From a bacterium (GTDB lineage: Bacteria > Planctomycetota > J058 > JACQDU01): a DNA stretch of 6,166 nucleotides. The stretch lies in NCBI GenBank assembly GCA_016200955.1, contig JACQDU010000630.1:1-6166 (forward strand), given 5' to 3'. Below, in pieces: positions 3,566 to 6,166 of this stretch. The translations under genes and the position numbers were made by a program. Each line of letters begins with the position of its first letter. Within the stretch, counting starts at the first letter, position 1. The notes beneath the pieces were generated by a model that was given only the letters and a program-made list of their open reading frames with translations, was not told the DNA's origin and made no database searches.

Positions 3566-6166
3566 TCAGTCCTTCACGATCTCGGCGAGCACGCGGAAGC
3601 CGGCGTAGTCGAAGCGATTCCCGGGCTCGGCCTTCGCGCGCGACGAAGGCCCGGTCATCTGGACCTGCTCTTGCCGCGAGGAGCGGAAGGAGCCGCCCTT
3701 GAGCGCCTTCGTGCCGGCGATCTTCGTGCCGGTCTCGTCCTCGAAGGGGTCGTCGATCCACTCGGCGACGTTCCCCGCCATGTGGATCGCGCCGAACGGG
3801 CTCGCGCCGCCGCTCCACGCCTTCTCGACCTCGGGCGCGGGGCTGTCGGTGGCCTTGCCCTCGCTGTCCTTCCACCAGCGGACCTTGTCCTCCTTGAATT
3901 CGTCGCCCCACGGCCAGCGGCGCGCGTCGTCGCCGCGGCCGGCGCGCTCCCACTCGACCTCGTGCGGGAGGCGGTAGCGGATCTTCTGCGCCTTGGGCGC
4001 GCTCGCGGTCAGCCAGGCGCAATAAGCCTGCGCATCCTCGAACGACACGTTCACGACCGGGTAGCTCGACTTCCCGCCCGGAGGCATGCGCAGGTCGCCC
4101 TCCGCGGCGTCCCAGCCATCGGGCCAGCGAGGCTTCTGGCCCTTCCGCGCCTCGTCGTTGCAGAACTTCAGGTAATCGACGTTGGTCACCTCGAATTTTC
4201 CCATGAAGAACGACGGGAGGTCCGGCCCCGTCCAGCCCTGCGGGCGCTTTCCCTTGGGGACGAGGACGAAGTCCTTCTTGAGCGTCTTCGCGATCGCGAA
4301 GTGAGCGTTCATCTCCTCCTCGAGCTTCTTGACTGGCTCGTTCTCGGAGGCCGGGAGGCTCGCCTGCGCCTTCTTCGCGCGCTCGAGCGCGGCGCGAGCG
4401 GCGTCCTCCTTCTCGTCCTGGAGAGCGGCGCGAGCGGCGTCGATCGCGGCCTGCCGCTCGGCGCGCGCCTTGCCGGCGACCGTCCCCGCGGCGCTCGACT
4501 CGAGGGAAGCGGCCTCCTCGAGCGCGCGCTTCGTGCGAGGCCCGTCGGGGTAAGCCTTCGCGTACTCGCGGCGGCGGTCGATCGCCTCGCGCACGGCGGC
4601 GTCGGGCGCGTCCTTCGCGGGGAGGGCCGGGAGCTTCGCGAACGCCGCCACGGCCTCGAGCTTCTTCTTCGTGAGAGAGAGCTTCTCCTCGAGCTGCTTC
4701 ACGGCGGCGTCGATCGCCGGCGACTTGCGCGCCTCGGCGAGCCCCGCCTCGTAGCTCCGCTGCGCCTCCTCGAAGCGCTCGCGCGAGTCCTGGGAGTCGC
4801 CGTCGCTCGTCGCGGACTCGATGGCCTTCTTCCGTAGAGTGAGGTCGGCCTGGCCCCGCTGGCGCTCGATCTCCTCGACGAGGTCCTTGCGCTCCTGGGT
4901 CGCGTTCACGTCGAGCGCGCGCCGCGCCTCGGAGGCCGCCTCGTCGAAGCGGCCGGCGGCGAGAAAGCGGCTCGCCTCGCGGAAGTGCCGGTCTCCCTCG
5001 ACGTCCGCGATCCTCGCATCGAGGCGCTTCTGGTCCGGCTCGGCCTCGGCGCGCTCGCGCGCGGCACGGAGGTGATCGAGCGCGGAGTCGAGGCTCGAGG
5101 GGTCCTTCGCGAGCTTCTCTCCCAGCTTCTCCTCGAAGCGCATCTTCCATCCGCGCTGCTTCGCCTCGAGGTCGGCGATCACGGCGGCGTCGTCCTTCCC
5201 CATGCTCCCGCGCGCCTTGTCGATCGCCGCCTGGAGCGGCGCCTCGTTCGCCGCGTCCTCGGCCGAGAGGAGCTTCTGCGCCTTCGCCACGGCCTCGTCG
5301 AAGTCCCTCTTCCTGAGAGCGAGCTTGATCGCGGCGCTCTCGCGCACTCCGATCTTGCCCAGCTCCTCCTCGATCGCCGCGCGCTCGGAGTCGGCCGCGC
5401 GCTCGAGGAGCTCCTTGTAAGGCTTCTTCGCCCCCTCCCAGTCGCCCGAGGCGGCCGCGGGGTCGGAGAGCGCCTTCGCTGCCGCGAGGCGCTTCTCGAG
5501 CGGCGCCTTGCCCATGACCCTGACCGCGACGACGATCAAGAGCGTCATGAAGACGACGAGGGCCGCCGCCGCCGCCGCGACGAGCGGGAGCGCGCTCTTC
5601 TGCTTCCGCGCTTCCACGGCCGAGGTCCGCGCGACCGGGACGACGCGCGCCGCCTTCTTCTCCGAGGCCGGGCGCGGCGGGTTCGAGGCGCTCGGGCTGG
5701 GCGTCGCGGGAGCCGACGCGGCCGCGGCGGGCTCCTGCGTCTTGAGCCCCGAGTCGGAAGGACCGGGCGAGCGCGCCTTCGTCATCTTGATGCGGTTCGA
5801 GACGTCGAGAGAGGCCTGGACCTCGGCCGGCGCCGCGGCCTCGAGCGCTTTCAGCATCTCGTCCGCCGACTGGAAGCGCTCGTCCGGGTCCTTCTCGAGG
5901 GCCTTCATGACGAAGGCCTCGATCGCGGGAGAGACGCCGTGCCCGGGCCGCCCCTCGTCGAACGGCATCGGCGGGTCGACGATGTGCTTCCCGATGAAAC
6001 CGACCGGCGAGTCCGCGTCGAAGGGGAGCCGGCCGAGGAGCATCTCGTAGGTGATGCAGCCGAGCGAGTAGAGGTCGCTCCGGTGGTCGATCGTGGAGCC
6101 CGAGGCCTGCTCGGGCGACATGTACTCCGGCGTTCCCAGGACGACGCGATCGAGCGTGCGGAAAGC
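3566..6166 (-). CDS. Membrane Ser/Thr protein kinase with C-terminal FGE-like domain, 5' end missing
   Basis: The frame is open to the right edge, giving at least 866 residues; ATP-binding, HRD and DFG motifs lie outside the window. The visible kinase part begins in the activation segment with VVLGTPEYMSPEQA (about 8-21), then HRSDLYSLGCITYEML and KALEKDPDERFQSADEML, and ends near residue 112. A Pro/Ala/Ser-rich linker (about 130-170) leads to one membrane helix (about 191-215). Next comes a long charged helical region (about 220-627) with TPR-like pieces such as GRFDEAASEARRALDVN. The C-terminal FGE/SUMF1 fold (about 632-864) shows FFMGKFEVTN, VNVSFEDAQAYCAWL, YRLPHEVEWERAGRG, WPWGDEF, FGAIHMAGNVAEW, LKGGSF and GFRVL. 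Only two Cys occur in this domain, and none near the C-terminal site where true FGE has its catalytic pair, so it probably binds a ligand rather than oxidising cysteine. Expected topology is kinase inside and sensor outside, so the protein probably transduces an envelope signal. The gene ends at TGA 3568-3566, before the hairpin pair. Confidence 0.93.
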   Translation of the reverse strand, partial: AFRTLDRVVLGTPEYMSPEQASGSTIDHRSDLYSLGCITYEMLLGRLPFDADSPVGFIGKHIVDPPMPFDEGRPGHGVSPAIEAFVMKALEKDPDERFQSADEMLKALEAAAPAEVQASLDVSNRIKMTKARSPGPSDSGLKTQEPAAAASAPATPSPSASNPPRPASEKKAARVVPVARTSAVEARKQKSALPLVAAAAAALVVFMTLLIVVAVRVMGKAPLEKRLAAAKALSDPAAASGDWEGAKKPYKELLERAADSERAAIEEELGKIGVRESAAIKLALRKRDFDEAVAKAQKLLSAEDAANEAPLQAAIDKARGSMGKDDAAVIADLEAKQRGWKMRFEEKLGEKLAKDPSSLDSALDHLRAARERAEAEPDQKRLDARIADVEGDRHFREASRFLAAGRFDEAASEARRALDVNATQERKDLVEEIERQRGQADLTLRKKAIESATSDGDSQDSRERFEEAQRSYEAGLAEARKSPAIDAAVKQLEEKLSLTKKKLEAVAAFAKLPALPAKDAPDAAVREAIDRRREYAKAYPDGPRTKRALEEAASLESSAAGTVAGKARAERQAAIDAARAALQDEKEDAARAALERAKKAQASLPASENEPVKKLEEEMNAHFAIAKTLKKDFVLVPKGKRPQGWTGPDLPSFFMGKFEVTNVDYLKFCNDEARKGQKPRWPDGWDAAEGDLRMPPGGKSSYPVVNVSFEDAQAYCAWLTASAPKAQKIRYRLPHEVEWERAGRGDDARRWPWGDEFKEDKVRWWKDSEGKATDSPAPEVEKAWSGGASPFGAIHMAGNVAEWIDDPFEDETGTKIAGTKALKGGSFRSSRQEQVQMTGPSSRAKAEPGNRFDYAGFRVLAEIVKD

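Noticed and set aside
3566..4260. FGE-like C-terminus as a diversity-generating retroelement target
   Set aside because: The C-type-lectin-like FGE fold is used by some such targets, but no reverse transcriptase, template repeat or adenine-biased variable repeat is seen in the window.
77..4837. A 1586-codon open frame on the plus strand across almost the whole window
   Set aside because: It is antisense to all three genes and also runs through the spacers. Such frames arise from strong third-position G/C bias. Its product is a monotonous Arg/Glu/Leu/Ala-rich sequence with no domain.
3282..5150. Long minus-strand frame overlapping the kinase 3' half and the spacer
   Set aside because: Shadow of the kinase frame with a basic, low-complexity product. 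Its tail translates the hairpins and palindrome of the spacer, and the true frame has FGE motifs to its stop.

Overview
The window is GC-rich DNA (roughly two thirds G+C by eye) with third codon positions almost always G or C inside the genes. All three convincing protein genes lie on the minus strand, so transcription runs right to left. The gene set suggests a large-genome, signalling-rich bacterium such as Myxococcota, Planctomycetota or Acidobacteriota: a membrane Ser/Thr kinase carrying an extracytoplasmic FGE/sulfatase-modifying-factor domain, a GGDEF-type protein fused to a DNA-binding domain, and a System II cytochrome c biogenesis protein. I cannot narrow the phylum from sequence alone.

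Right to left: (1) 6166-3566 holds the 3' part of a eukaryotic-type Ser/Thr kinase gene. It enters the window in the activation segment and continues through a transmembrane helix and a long helical region to a C-terminal FGE-like domain without the catalytic cysteines. (2) 3565-3269 is a 297-base spacer with unusual structure: a pair of identical-stem GC-rich hairpins just after the kinase stop, a very strong Shine-Dalgarno in front of a 62-codon leader ORF, and a perfectly symmetric array of six CACCG half-sites. (3) 3268-2564 encodes a 234-aa protein made of a catalytically degraded GGDEF domain (AGDAF signature) and a C-terminal ribbon-helix-helix (RHH) DNA-binding domain. (4) 2563-2381 is a spacer, or possibly an N-terminal extension of the next gene, with a 29-nt palindrome. 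(5) 2380-140 encodes a large ResB/Ccs1-family protein. (6) 139-1 has no gene I can support.

Working picture: the GGDEF-RHH protein looks like a nucleotide- or c-di-GMP-linked transcription regulator rather than an enzyme. The six-site palindrome directly upstream of it is the obvious candidate operator, which would make it autoregulatory and possibly a controller of the downstream resB-like gene. Domain identities are read from conserved motifs; the operator and circuit ideas are inference. The GGDEF-RHH protein and its iterated operator-like element are the most novel content of the window.
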